This document shows, in pieces, positions 50,264-62,136 of a DNA stretch of 64,000 bases (positions within the stretch are counted from its first letter, which is position 1; each line of letters starts with the position of its first letter). The stretch is taken from the NCBI RefSeq assembly GCF_021134715.1, contig NC_060018.1, positions 12,169,501-12,233,500 on the forward strand, in the 5' to 3' direction. Position numbers and translations under genes: made by a program. Source of the DNA: Daphnia pulex. Its lineage: Eukaryota; Arthropoda; Branchiopoda; Diplostraca; Daphniidae. Below the pieces are notes generated by a model. The model worked only from the letters and a program-made list of their open reading frames with translations, did no database searches and was not told the origin of the DNA.

Positions 50264-53200
50264 ATGAGTTCAAGTAATCCACTGTCTAATCAGGTAATAA
50301 GGAATATGACTGATTTTCACTTCTCTAGGTCATTGAGATTTTTTTTGCATAGACTTATTGTGTATTTGGAATGTAAAAAGTTTTAAAGACTGAATCTGAT
50401 AAAGTGAGTCTTATGTAGAGCCCTAAACTATAGCGGATTTTTTAATTAATCAGGCTCAATGAATGATGCATTTGAATCATTTTCTTTGTTGTGTATTGAA
50501 ATTGTATTCATACATACATTCATCTTGTGATGTATGTAACCTAAAGTTTAACGCTCTATGTTTTTATCAGGTGGCTTTCAATGAGGCTGTTGCTGAAGTT
50601 TCATGTGAACCAATAAAGAAACACGTTCAAGAAGGTATTGGAAATACAAATAGAAAACCTCCGAAACGTTCGAAGCGTAAACAAGTGATTATAACAACAG
50701 GATTATTCGTCTAATTAAGATAAATATTTAATATTTTAATTGTTTTTTTAGACATTTGGAGCTAACAATCTGCCAGAAATAGATGATAATAATACAATAA
50801 GCGAAAGAGTAGAAATTATTCACAAGGTAATAAGAAAAATTATTCATATGATTTAGTAATTTTCTTCACCTAATATTGAAATTTTTGAAGACTGTTGGAG
50901 TTAACAATTTCCCTAAAATAGATGATCATGAAATAAGCGAAGGTTTTGAAGTGAACCGCCAGGTAATAATAATGATGACTGACAATTTTCATCTTTATTG
51001 TATATCTATTATTTTCCCTCAGCAGTCACGTAAAACATATGAGCGTAAACGTTCTCGAAACGTTGTGTTTGATAATATAACGCTTCGCAAAGAGCCTTTA
51101 CCTCAAGAAACAGATAAGATTGAATACTCTCAAAAGACAGCAAAAAGGGTTCCAGTATGCCGGGCGATCATAAATGCTGGAAAAGGCGTTAAACGTTCTG
51201 AAATATTTGATAACGAAATAAGGGAAAGTTTTGAAGTGAACAGACAGGTAATAATAATAATGACTGACAATTTTGTTTCTTTTTTTAATTTCTAATATTT
51301 TTCCCCAGTCGCGTCGTGAAGAGGCTAAATCTCTAGAAACAGATAGTCTTGAACAGTCTCAAAATGCAGTGAAAAGTGTTTCGCAATCCCGTACAATCAT
51401 CAGTGCTCGGAGAGGCGTTAGAAAGCCACAACGAAGAACAGAAGACAAATTTGAATCATGTGAGAGCAGAGAGAGATGTAGATTGAATGAAGAATTGTTT
51501 ACTCCCGACGAACTTGCTTGCTTAGAAAAAGCTGGGGTTCCGCATCCAATTACGTCTGAGCAACTAGTATCTATTACTGAAGCAATTTATAAAGAATACC
51601 ATTCCGAAATCGTCGTTTGTGCTGTTTGTGATGAAATGTTTAGTCATTTGGAAACCAAACTTATGAGTGCAGCTGATCTGCCAATCAGTTTTTTCAGTGT
51701 TTTACGTAAACCTTCTGGATTGCCTAATGAAGTCCCAGCTTTACATCCACTTCTTCTACAGCAATATGATGTTAGTCATTACTTTCCAGCTGATCCACGG
51801 TTTCAAGGATTATTAATATCACCCCGAGGTCTGGAAATTCACCACAAAAAATGCTTAGTGAAATATCAGAACTGTTGTAAATCTCAACTTTACATTTGCG
51901 TTACTAACGGATGTTTAACAGCTCTTCAACACAACAAGATCCCCAAGTTTGCGATTGCTCATGGCAACTATATTGGTCAACTTCCGGAAGCGATACGAGA
52001 AATGACATTTGCCTCTAGATCCTTAATTCGGCCAATAACTTCATTCGGTCGAATGGCTTGTTACTCTGATACTAGTGGAACGCGGCTAACAGGTCATGTT
52101 TATTCAAACCGTCTAAATACAGCCCTAGTAAGGCAGAAGCTTCCGATGGCCCCTGCAACTACAGCAATTCGGGTATTGATCGTTTCCCCAATGGCTTCCG
52201 ACCAAACAGCTGTATCAAGAGGGAAGATGGCATCAGTGAAGTCCGATTATATTATTGAACCCGAAAAGATTGCTAGTTCTTTACGCTTTTTCCGAGATGT
52301 TGGTAACAAAGTCATGAAAAACGTTGAAATAGATCAAGATGCAATCAACAATTTGCCTTCTGATAAAACATCAGTGGACATGCTATTTACGACAGAACAG
52401 GAAACTGAAGATTCTCATCAAGATCCTGATTTAGTTCAATCAGTTGAATTCGACAACGGTACAGGTGGACCTTCTCTGTTTAGATCAAATGAAGAATTTC
52501 TTGACGGGGTTTTTGAATCCGCAACTGTTACAATTGGAACTGTAGAACCGGAAGAGATCAACGATCATGGGAAAATAGCTCGTGTATTACACACGATACT
52601 TGACGAAGGTAATTGATTATTATTGGTTTGGCGTTAAATATTATATTAAAATTATATTTATATGCATTTAAAGGCACATCTTCAAATGAGGTGACTAGCA
52701 AAGATGATCTGGGAACGAATAAAAGTTCGTCTACTTATGTTGTTCGCCCAGAAAAGGAATTCATGTCGGATTCCAACCCTGATTACCTTGAGCTCCATTA
52801 TCCGGATTTATTCCCATTTGGATGTGGTGGATTCGGAGAGCAACGGAAGAATCCAATTTCGAGAAAAGCATTAGTTCAGCACCTCCTTAATTTAAGTTCA
52901 AGACAATTCCAGCAAGTGGATTTTGTTTTACCCATTTACGACATGGTGACACGCCAGCAAGTGTCCAATATGGCGTATGTACGTTCCATTCTTCCTTCTC
53001 GATTGTCAGGATCAGAGAGGGGCACTACAAATTCCAAAGGAGAAGTGTATGGACGAGTTTCGATGGAAGATTTGAGAGCTGCCCATGGTTATAAAGTTAC
53101 CTGCTCCGAAGCAGCAAGTCAAGGCTGCCGGTTTCCCTTGCCTCCAGCGAGTTTAAACGGATTAGCAATAGATTTCTTCACGGACATCGGAATTTCTACG

Positions 53201-53710
53201 CAACCCATGCAGCATTCACAGGCAGCAGCAAATCGAAATCGCCAAAAGGTGTATGCAGCACACAATTCACTGGGAAAAGCTCAAATATGGTTTACCGTGA
53301 GTCCCGACGACACTCAATCATTCAAGATCGTTGTGAACGCACTGGGATCTCAAGCAGTTAATTTCGAAAATCCCGTTCCAACAGGGGAAAAGCGATTCAA
53401 ACTGTTGGCCAAACATCCCGTTGCAGCTGCCCTTCATTTTCAACGCATTTTGAAGATGGTTATAAAAAAAGTCTTGGGTTGGAATCGAAGCCAGCTATTG
53501 CCATACAGATCGGGAGGTGTGTTTGGTGTTCCTAAAGGTTACCTGTATCTCGTTGAAGAACAATCGAGGCTCACACTGCACGCTCATTTTCTTATATGGC
53601 TTTACGGCCATGAGAATATAGAACGACAACTGCTCCGCGCGTCTAGACTGGACGAAGAAGAACGCAAAGCGAATGATGTATCCCACAACATGCACGAATT
53701 ATTCCAGGTT
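50264..53710 (+). CDS. Helitron transposon protein, truncated within the Rep domain
   Basis: This is the replication initiator of a rolling-circle transposon. The model has seven exons: 50264-50293, 50571-50684, 50752-50826, 50891-50962, 51023-51247, 51309-52608 and 52674-53710, in frame for about 951 codons. Exon 6 holds a Cys-containing N-terminal domain (CAVCDEMF, IPKFAIAHGNYIGQLPE, then RSLIRPI), in the style of the DUF6570 region I associate with Helitrons. Exon 7 starts with ELHYPDLFPFGCGGFGE and the Helitron_like_N domain. It includes GKAQIWFTVSPDD, HPVAAALHFQRILK, and the HUH motif in RLTLHAHFLIWL. The reading ends at HELFQ before a donor. No later exon with the catalytic tyrosines or the helicase is found before the right arm at 54699. 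Exons 3, 4 and the end of 5 are duplicates of one another. The fragment is probably immobile, or its 3' half has been lost. Confidence 0.8.
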
Positions 53711-53804
53711 AATTTCCTTAATTTTTATTTCTAATTTTTTTTGCATCCAAAAGACAAAAAGATCATAATTACTATAATACTATTTCAAGTAAAAATATCA
53801 AAAT

Positions 53805-54215
53805 AACTTAAACGAAAAACGAAGCGTAAGAGCCTAAGAGGGGGTGGGGGTTGGTGCAAGGGTTGTTGGGTGTTGTGGTTTGGTTTGTTCTAACTGTTTA
53901 TAGATTTTTCTTTAACTATAACTAATTATTTTTTATTTCATATTGCTTATGAAAATAATAAATTTTGTTGTAACTTAAGGTAAAAAGAGAGTGCGACGTG
54001 GGGTGGCGGGGCGAAGCCTCCGCCACACCTAAGTCGCACCCCTAATGATTCACAGATATTTTTTTATGTTCCGATAGGCCTATGTTTGATTGATACTATT
54101 TAATGTAAATGTATAACGGTAATTTAAGCGATTAACGAAGCGCGAAGGGGGGGAGGGCGGGGGTTGGCGGGCGAAGCCCGCCACCCCCGTCCCCCCCCCC
54201 CCCTCCTGATTCACC
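53805..54215. repeat. GC-rich hairpin repeats downstream of the Helitron gene
   Basis: Related units near 53809-53860, 53991-54055 and 54131-54215 share ACGAAGCG, GGGGGTTGG and a final TGATTCAC. The second folds with outer stem GTGCGAC/GTCGCAC (53991-53997 and 54033-54039) and an inner stem topped by GGCGAAGCC. The third folds as GGCGGGC, loop GAA, GCCCGCC. CTAA followed by T at 54042-54046 sits just after the second hairpin, the layout of a Helitron 3' end. Confidence 0.6.
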
Positions 54216-54350
54216 ATACCGATAGATTCATGTAATTAATTTTGAATTTCATGTTTACTTTACTTTTGCTTTTTTAAATTTTTAATTGATATTATTTCCT
54301 ACGGGAACCTCGCAAACCGGAACGGGATGCCAGCATTGTCTCACCCATTT

Positions 54351-54660
54351 TGCCTCGTTTCACGATGTAAAAACAACAAGGGCGACACTAGCGACATCTG
54401 GTAATGAGTTTTGAATCCTAATTTGGTTGCAATATTATTAAAGATACCCGACAATAGAACTCCACCGACAATAGAACCCCAATATTTTATTTTTTAAAAA
54501 ATACCCGACAATAGAACTCCAGTGCTCGACAGTAGAACTCCACTACGAGACACGGAGACAGTAGAACTCCGATAATTTGAGCTACGACTGTACAACCAAC
54601 TTAGGATTCAAAACTCAAGATGTCGCCAGTGTCGCCTTTGTTGTTGTTACAAACGAGGCG
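54351..54660. mobile_element. Inverted-repeat element with internal pogo/Tigger-like words
   Basis: Arms of about 70 bp (54351-54429 and 54593-54660) are reverse complements with some mismatches. Both read as TGAGTTTTGAATCCTAA with GACATCT and CGACAC nearby. Between them, the word CGACAATAGAACTCCA or close variants recurs about five times, ending in a stretch resembling pogo/Tigger termini. There is no transposase. The family is tentative. Confidence 0.5.
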
Positions 54661-55558
54661 AAGCCGAAAAGGGCGAAACAAAACTGTAGCTAATTTATAC
54701 TTATATTCCTGTGATTTCAATTACCAAATTGAATTTCGTATCATATGTAGGTTTATCTTGACCTAGTTTCCTTATTTTTATACTGTACTAACTTATTTCT
54801 TCAAATTCTAGTCTTCTAGATGCATACTGTCAGTGTCAGTCATTCCAACAAGTTGACTTAGCGCTCAGTCAATTTCCATCCATTAGGCCCATCATGCTCT
54901 TTGACAAAGCCTAAAACTCATGTTTGAAGATCACATGTAGTGGAATACAAATCTGCCAAGATAAGGTATTTCCCCATTACTGCTACCAGACCATTACAAT
55001 TCAGATTTTCTTATTATTTATTACATAGGTTTCCTGAACCATAAGACTTTTCTGAATCTTGCAATTTTTGTGGCACACCCTGCAACAGCATGATTTTTGT
55101 TATGGATGTTTTTACTTCTCTTTAGAAGGCAACCCAGCTTAGAAATAGGTACAGTTTTATTTCTCATGGGTAAATTTATGTCAATTTATAAGTAACATAG
55201 AGAATTTCCTTGTCCCATTGCCACTTTCAGTTTCAGAGACATGAAGCGTGTGAAGTGAATAACCTGCCATGTGTATGCACATGTACCGGATCTGCTTGAT
55301 GAAAGTCAAATGCCTTACTAAATTCATCACCCATATGATAAGGTAAGCATCAATACCACCTATCACCATGTTACTGAAATACTTCATGACACTTTCTTTA
55401 GCATCAGGAAATTTATCTCAACATGTGGAATAATGCTGTTTTTTGCTGTGAATTCAATTTTTACAGTTTTTCATCATGAGCATTTCTGTGTGCTTATTAA
55501 AAAAAAGGTAAAGATTGATATGCTTCATTCATTGTTATATTTTCAATAATGAAAAAAT

Positions 55559-55930
55559 TTGTTTTTACAGAGCACGGAGATTCTTGTGCCAATACTGACC
55601 TTTGTCCATGACGGAAGAAGGACTATCAACAACATTCTTCTCCATCCTTATCTTCGCGACGCACGCTCATCTAGCTTCACTGCTTTTGAACAAGATTTGT
55701 TTTACTTCACTGGCGACTTAGCGAGTTTCTGGACCACTTCAAGATCGCTTCCGTCCGCTGTTACACACCTGCAGTCCACGGGATTATGCCTAGGTATCCA
55801 ACAATTGACTTATTTTCTTAGGTTATATACCAATTTTGCGTTAAACAGTGTCTGTGTAATAGTTTCCAAAATTAGGCCCTTCTTGCGCTCAAACAAAGTT
55901 TACTTGGACGCTTCTTTTTTCCAACGCTAG
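55559..55930 (+). pseudogene. Unidentified gene fragment at the inner end of the right arm
   Basis: This is the diverged homologue of 48845-49208. After an acceptor (ttttacag) it encodes PILTFVHDGRRT, then LLHPYLRDARSSSFTAF and FYFTGDLASFW, and stays open to 55930. From about 55790 onward it is nearly identical to the left arm. The equivalent of left exon A is riddled with stops. It may be a last exon of a gene, but the protein family is unknown to me. Confidence 0.4.
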
Positions 55931-56065
55931 ATGGCTTTTTGATAATTTGCAGTCTAAACAGCTGTCAAAACAGTCAGTTTCTGTTACTTTGAACATCTCT
56001 TTAAACATTTATCGACAGTTATTTTGTTGAAATATTTAGTGATTACTGACGATTATTATTCCCCC

Positions 56066-56454
56066 AACAAAGCTCACTTGTTAAATTTTCGATAATTGCT
56101 TTTTTTTTCTACTTCCGGTTTACTCTTTTTAGTCAGTAGTTCAGTAAATATTCATCTGACGCACAAAAGAACCACATATTCGTGATCCTCGTCGAATTTG
56201 TGGTAAAGTTCATGTTTCGTTTTGTACGTTTTCGTACTTCCGGCTTTGAAAATTTTCCTGAACTATAGTTCAGGAAAATTCTCGATTTTGGCAAAATTTT
56301 GGATTTCGTTTAAATCACACCTAATCGACCCCAAATTTCATGGAGATCACGAATATGTGGTTTAATTTGACGACAGCTCAATGGTTGAGGCGCTGTGGCT
56401 ACTTCCGGTTTACTTCCGGATTTTTTTTAAAGACTAGCAAGTGAGCTTTGTTAT
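56066..56454. mobile_element. Foldback/MITE-like element (right arm)
   Basis: Mirror of 48324-48709. It differs by one T in a homopolymer. Confidence 0.7.
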
Positions 56455-56716
56455 GTGTACAGTTTTCAATATTGTTAGCAAGATTTTAAGCAATTTAAAG
56501 CGCGCCTTTAAAGTTTTGAGCCAAAAATAACAGATCAATGTACCTATATGTATTATGTAACTTTTATTGGCATTTCACTTAGTAAGAATATTTGTTTTCT
56601 CTTTATTCAGGTAATGCAGAGGAGACGTCGAGAAGATTGACACCAAAACATCGCCGGTATCTCCAAAGTGTCAGCGTGGATCATTATTTGTTGTTGGTAA
56701 TATGTGTTAGTGTTAA

Positions 56717-57035
56717 TTAACCTGTTGGTTGCCACGCCTTTGTTTTCCCCTGCTCCTTAGCACGGGCTGCGTGCGCTGTTCGGTCTCGTGGTTTTCATGC
56801 CGAGGGGTCGGAAAGTCGCACCAGCCCAAAACTTGCCGCAAGGCGCCTGTTAGGCAATGCACCATACTACCCTAGTTCCCCCTTGTCGATGCGGTGATGG
56901 ATTCTTCTGTCACCGTGTCAGCCCGGACTTGTCAGCAATGGCAAGTTCCACCTTGGTCATAGATCCTTCAGACGTGGCGCGTAGAGTAGTAGAGAGCAAC
57001 CTACGGGTTGTATGGCGTGGCAGCCAACGGGTTAA
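56717..57035. mobile_element. piggyBac-like MITE (right arm)
   Basis: Mirror of 47743-48061 with both TTAA sites intact. Confidence 0.8.
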
Positions 57036-57589
57036 CTTAAGTGTATGTATGTATGTGATTTTAAAATGTGGTGGAATTGTGGGTGGAGGTGGGACTACAA
57101 AAAGCAATTCCTTTTAATGTTTGTGTTTGCTATGTCGCATGCATAATTTGTAATACAAAAAATGTTTAGTTCACGACTTGTATATTTTTTACAACTTAAG
57201 TTTTACATAAGTTATAGGCACGCGATTGATCAACTTCAGATTCTTCAAATAAAACTTCTATGATGAACCACACACTATCTGCAACTCTTTTGTTACGCCA
57301 ACTTAAGTTAAAAAGAGAGCTGTTAACATCAAACAATTTTAGAACACCACAAAGTACGTCTCTTTCGTAACTTGCCCTGTAAATGAAGTTCGTCCAAACA
57401 CTAGAATGTGTCGGAATGCGGAGCGACTAGAGCAATAGTCACCTCTAACATGCGAAATAGGAAAGACCCAACCAAAATAAGAAAACGTCGCAATGACTTA
57501 AGGCTTTTAGGTGGCAAAAAGTCGTACACAATGATTACCCAGGTTAAAAAAAAATTATTTCCCTATTAAAGATCAACAATTCCCAGTGA

Positions 57590-58458
57590 TTAGTAACTAT
57601 TAAGATATGACCGACAAATCTGAACATAGTTATAATATTTAGGAGCGTCCCTGTAGTAAGTTGGAGAAGCGTAGGGTGTGGTGTAATATTCAGGTGCCTT
57701 AGTGGTGTAGTAACTCGGGATGGAGTAATACTTCGGAGCTTCGGTGTAGTTGGTCGGAGCAGCGTAAATAGCGTTATAATACTCAGGTGCCTTGGTAGTG
57801 TAGTACATAGGGGCCTCGGTGTAGTAGCTAGGTGTAGCGTAGGTTGTGGTGTAGTAAACTGAAGCCTAGGTGTAGTATTCCGATTCAACGTAGTACGAAG
57901 GAGCAGCCGCTGTGTAGTAAGTTGGGGCTGCGTAGTACTTGGCCGCCTCAGTTGTAGTTGTGTAGCTTAGGGCAGAGTAATACTTCGGGGCTTCGGTGTA
58001 GAGGTTCGGGGAAGCACAAGTTGTGGTGGGAGCCTTGTTGGTGTAGTACTTGGGCGGCTCGGTGTAGTATTCAGCCGCTTTGGTGGTGTAATAAGTTGGA
58101 GCCTCGGTGTAGTAGCTAGGAACTAGGTAATACTTGGGAGCCTCGGTGCAGCAAGCTGGGGCAACATACGTGTAATACTCCGGTGACTTGGTGGTTTTAG
58201 TACTTGGGAGCTTCGGTGTAGTACGTTTGATGTTGTAACTCGGGGCAGCATCAGCTTCGGTGTAATACTCTGGAGCCTTGGTGGTGTAGTAATAGTGTGC
58301 CTCAGTGTAGTAACTGGTTCTTGCGAATGTTGTCGTTGTGTAGCAAGGCGGCGGCGTGGTGCTTTGGTATCCGCCATACCCAGGAGACATCGGTACACCA
58401 GTGATCGACCCAGCCTTCAATGATACGGCAAACGGCGACATCACGAAATCACAATCAA
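57590..58458 (-). pseudogene. Tyrosine-rich repeat secreted protein gene, copy 3 (right arm)
   Basis: Mirror of 46320-47188, including the same in-frame TAG (57868-57866) and the same missing start codon. Confidence 0.75.
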
Positions 58459-58614
58459 CTATTCAGCAAATAATTTGAACATTAATATTCAATATGGTAC
58501 ATAAACAGATAAAATACAAATAATTTATACAAACTCCGTGAAACAGAATATTTACCCGATTGCGTACTGATAATACGACGAAGAATGCACTCGGTAACAG
58601 TGCACTGCAGTTTT

Positions 58615-59573
58615 TCATCCATGTTTCTTTGCCAGTATTGTTCTCTCCAGCCAATCGCCCTGATACAACAGCATGGTGATCATGTTCCATACAACAGCGA
58701 CCCAATTTGATATCACAAAAGAACGTAACATCTCCAGCCTAATAAAAATATCACAGTAGTACAATTTATATGAAATAAAATGTTCAAGGATTCTTACCAA
58801 CCAAACGTTCGATCGTGCTTCAAGCTCGGTATTCACTCGATAACCACCAAAATCTCCTCTCCTTTATTTCCAAACCAAAAGCAACAGCCAAATCCGTGTT
58901 TGCGTCCCAACCAACCGACAGCAGCGACGACATTGTCAGTTTAAATCTGCTGAAATAATTTTTAGATTTTAATTAACATCGCTAAAACATGTACTGAAAT
59001 AACTGTTTACCTTTTGACCATCGTTTAAGGTCAATGCGACCTTGTAGTCTTCGAAAATTGCACCCTCCACATTAGCTTTGAGCAAACCATTAACACTTTC
59101 CGCTTTCACCTTCTCGGTTGTCCATTGGCTCAAATATTTAGGAGAACGGAGAACTCGACCTATGTTACCGCCATCAATGTTGCGGAACAGCGCTACGTGC
59201 TCGTGGGCATCTTTAAGGGCACCGCTCAGGGATTGAAAAAGATTTTCGTTTAACACCTAACAAGAAAATAAAGGCCATTTTTAGAGGAATTCGTAGAACT
59301 AATTCACAGAAATAAATTGCTAGCAGTTTAAATAGACTCTTAGATACTATCGAGCAGGAAGATTATCAAATTTATTCAACATTCCGTAAAGGTGTTATCA
59401 TTGAGACTTTTAAAGACAAATTTCGCTTGGCATAAAATGTTTACCTGTGGCAATAACGCACTTGTCGTCAAGTGCGGCTTGCAGACCGACAATGTCAAGT
59501 TTAACGGCGCGGTGTACACGTACGAATATGTTATCTTTGCTATTCAATTCGACGCGATTGCAGTCGAATTCGT
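58615..59573 (-). pseudogene. AIF (apoptosis-inducing factor)-like pseudogene (right arm)
   Basis: Mirror of 45205-46163 with identical exon frames and the same stop and frameshift. The damage therefore predates the inverted duplication or has been copied between the arms. Confidence 0.85.
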
Positions 59574-59687
59574 CTTGTTCGAAAGACAGACAAGGAACGA
59601 AAACAAGTCATTAGTACATGTTGCACAAAATTACAATAATAAAGAACTCACCTTCACTTTTTGCCGTTACACTGTTTGAAACGAAGT

Positions 59688-60298
59688 TTATTCGAAACTT
59701 CGGGGTTGCCGTGTTGGGTGTCGCTCGTGTCGTGTTGTCGTCAAGCTTACTTGACTGATTTCTGTTGTACTTTGGCGATCCAGTGTAGAATTCGACAGCT
59801 TTGGTGATGTAATAAGCTGGAGCCTCGGTGTCGTAGGTTGGGGCAGCATACGTAGTTGCGTAGTCTCAGTAGGTGCCTCGGTGTAGTACCTCGAGGAGCA
59901 GCACAAGTTGTGGTGTAATAATCTCGATCCTTGGTGGTTTAACTGTAAACCCAACAGTGCAACCTCGGTGTAGTATCTGGTCATTGCGTATGTTGTTGTG
60001 TAGAAGGCGGTGGCGTTGCGGTTTGGTATCCGCCTTATCCAGGAGACGTCGGTACACCAGTGGTCGACCCAGCCATCGACGATACAACAACAAATAGCAG
60101 CGTGACGGCATAGTTAACTAGACAATATTAAATATTCAACATTAACGGACACATTATCAAATAGAAAAAATGGAAATTGATACAACATTCCATGTATAAA
60201 TACAGATTATTTACCCGTGATTGCGACCTGGTAATACGACGAAGAATGCAGTTGTTGCCGGGTCGGAGATGCTCACTCGATTGACTTCTGTTGCCTTT
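59688..60298 (-). pseudogene. Tyrosine-rich secreted protein gene, copy 2 (right arm), degenerate
   Basis: Mirror of 44480-45090, with the same lost start codon and the same internal stop. Confidence 0.75.
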
Positions 60299-60490
60299 TC
60301 TCTTTCCTTTTGAAAGATTTTCTCTCGTGGTCGACATCAACGATACAACACCCAACAGCAACACAATGCCATAATTAACTATGCAATAAACAATGGGAAA
60401 TTATTTTTCGAAGGTAACTTAGTCGTATCAAGAACTAATAACAAGATAGAATAGATTTACGACTCGAAATAAAAATGAACATTTACCCAT
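60128..60490 (-). pseudogene. Tyrosine-rich secreted protein gene, copy 1 (right arm), truncated
   Basis: Mirror of 44288-44650 with the same frame and length. Exon 1 ends at 60487 and exon 2 starts at 60378. Confidence 0.6.
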
Positions 60491-60550
60491 GATTGCGAAC
60501 TGATATTACGACGAAATATGGAGTTGTTGCCGTGTCGGAGATGCTCACTC

Positions 60551-60586
60551 GACTGATCCCTGTCAAATTTTCTCTCGCCTTTTATA
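60551..60586 (-). promoter_or_regulatory. TATA box plus initiator of tyrosine-rich gene copy 1 (right arm)
   Basis: Exact mirror of 44192-44227, with the TATA box at 60586-60579 and the initiator at 60556-60551. Confidence 0.7.
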
Positions 60587-60615
60587 CAATTTTTTCTCAC
60601 CCCTCCTCTTAAGCC

Positions 60616-61010
60616 TAATGGCTATTTTACCTTTTTGATAATGAAGCAAAACGTCCCGTTCTCACCCAACCTCTACACTATGCCTGACACCTTTTACGTA
60701 ATGATCTCCATGACCTTCGATTGAAATGCAAACTGGCCTTTCCTTCTGCAGGTGACTTTGCCGGGGATGGGTCTACAATAACCAATATCAAAATGAATAC
60801 CAAATAGCTTACACTTGCGGCTATTGTACCTTTTTGATTATGAAGCAACACGTGTCATTCTCACCCAACCTCTACACTACTGCATGACACGTTTTACGTA
60901 ATGATCTCCGTGACCTTCGAGCGTCAAGGTCATAGAAACCGGCCTTTTTCTTTCTGCAGGTTAACGTTGCTGGGGATGGGTCTACAAAAACCAATATCAA
61001 AATAAATATC
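60616..61010 (-). repeat. Two tandem copies of an about 200-bp unit (right arm)
   Basis: Mirror of 43768-44162, again directly upstream, in the minus-strand sense, of the copy 1 promoter. Confidence 0.75.
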
Positions 61011-62136
61011 AAATCATAAATGATAATGGCTTAAATTTTAGTCACTTTAAAAATACCACATTTGACATTTGAGTCATTTGACTCGTTTCTTCGGTGAATG
61101 AATAAATCTTCCATTTCGAACCGTTTGAAAGACAGTCGGCTTTTTTTTTTAAATATTCTACTGCAAACTTTTCTAAGTTTCAAACACATAATCCTTGCAC
61201 CTGCAGTCGGAGAAGAAAATCTAAAAAAAAAAGATAAACAAGGTAAATTATTAATATAAAAAAATACAAATCAAAGCTTCTCATAAAACGGTTGAATAAA
61301 ATGAATAAAATCAATAAAATAAGAAATTAGACGCAATTGCTAAAGCTCGATAGACTGTCAGAGTTCGTCCGCTACGTTCACAACGCATAACTCAAAAATG
61401 AACTTAAATGATCCTAAATAACCACCCAGGAGAAGCAGGGGGAATCGTATTTCCACAACTGATTTAGGAGTATCTAAAACGCAAATCAAATGATTGATTG
61501 ACAATACCTGAACTCTAGGGCTATGCATTTTGTAACCGCAAATCAACAATGAGCTCCTACTAGCAGCTATTTAACAATAATGAATAACATTTACAGGAGC
61601 TACCCTTACCCTGTCTTTTACATTGACAGGTCTACCATCTTGAATAGTTGATTACCGCCAGAACTATCGCGTGTCGTTTGATGCTGTATGAACAAAAGGG
61701 AAAAAAATTTCACCCTGTTACATGACCAACGCGTTTCTGCCACAATAAAGTATGCGCAAATAAAACAATGTTTTGACACTCGCTTTGTTTTCATTGCTAA
61801 GCAGTAAAATGTGTTGAAATTCGGGTTTTGCTCTTCACACCGAACGTAGACGGAAAGGACTCGGCTCGGATATAGTAAAGGATCGTTGGCTGCAAACAAA
61901 TTCACATTATTTTCTGCAAAAGCAAAAGCTTCATGTCGTATCTAGCATTAGGGGCCTACCTTTTTTAATGTTTTTTTTTTTCATTTGGTTTAGCGTTTCG
62001 TTCAGTGACTCCTGGTCACCAAAACCCCTCAATAGGAAACACCTCCGCGTCATCTGGGTAATACAAACAATTGAATCAGTAGCTTTAGCAATTTGACTAA
62101 CGTGTAATTACTTACCCTCGTTTAAGCCTCGACGAA

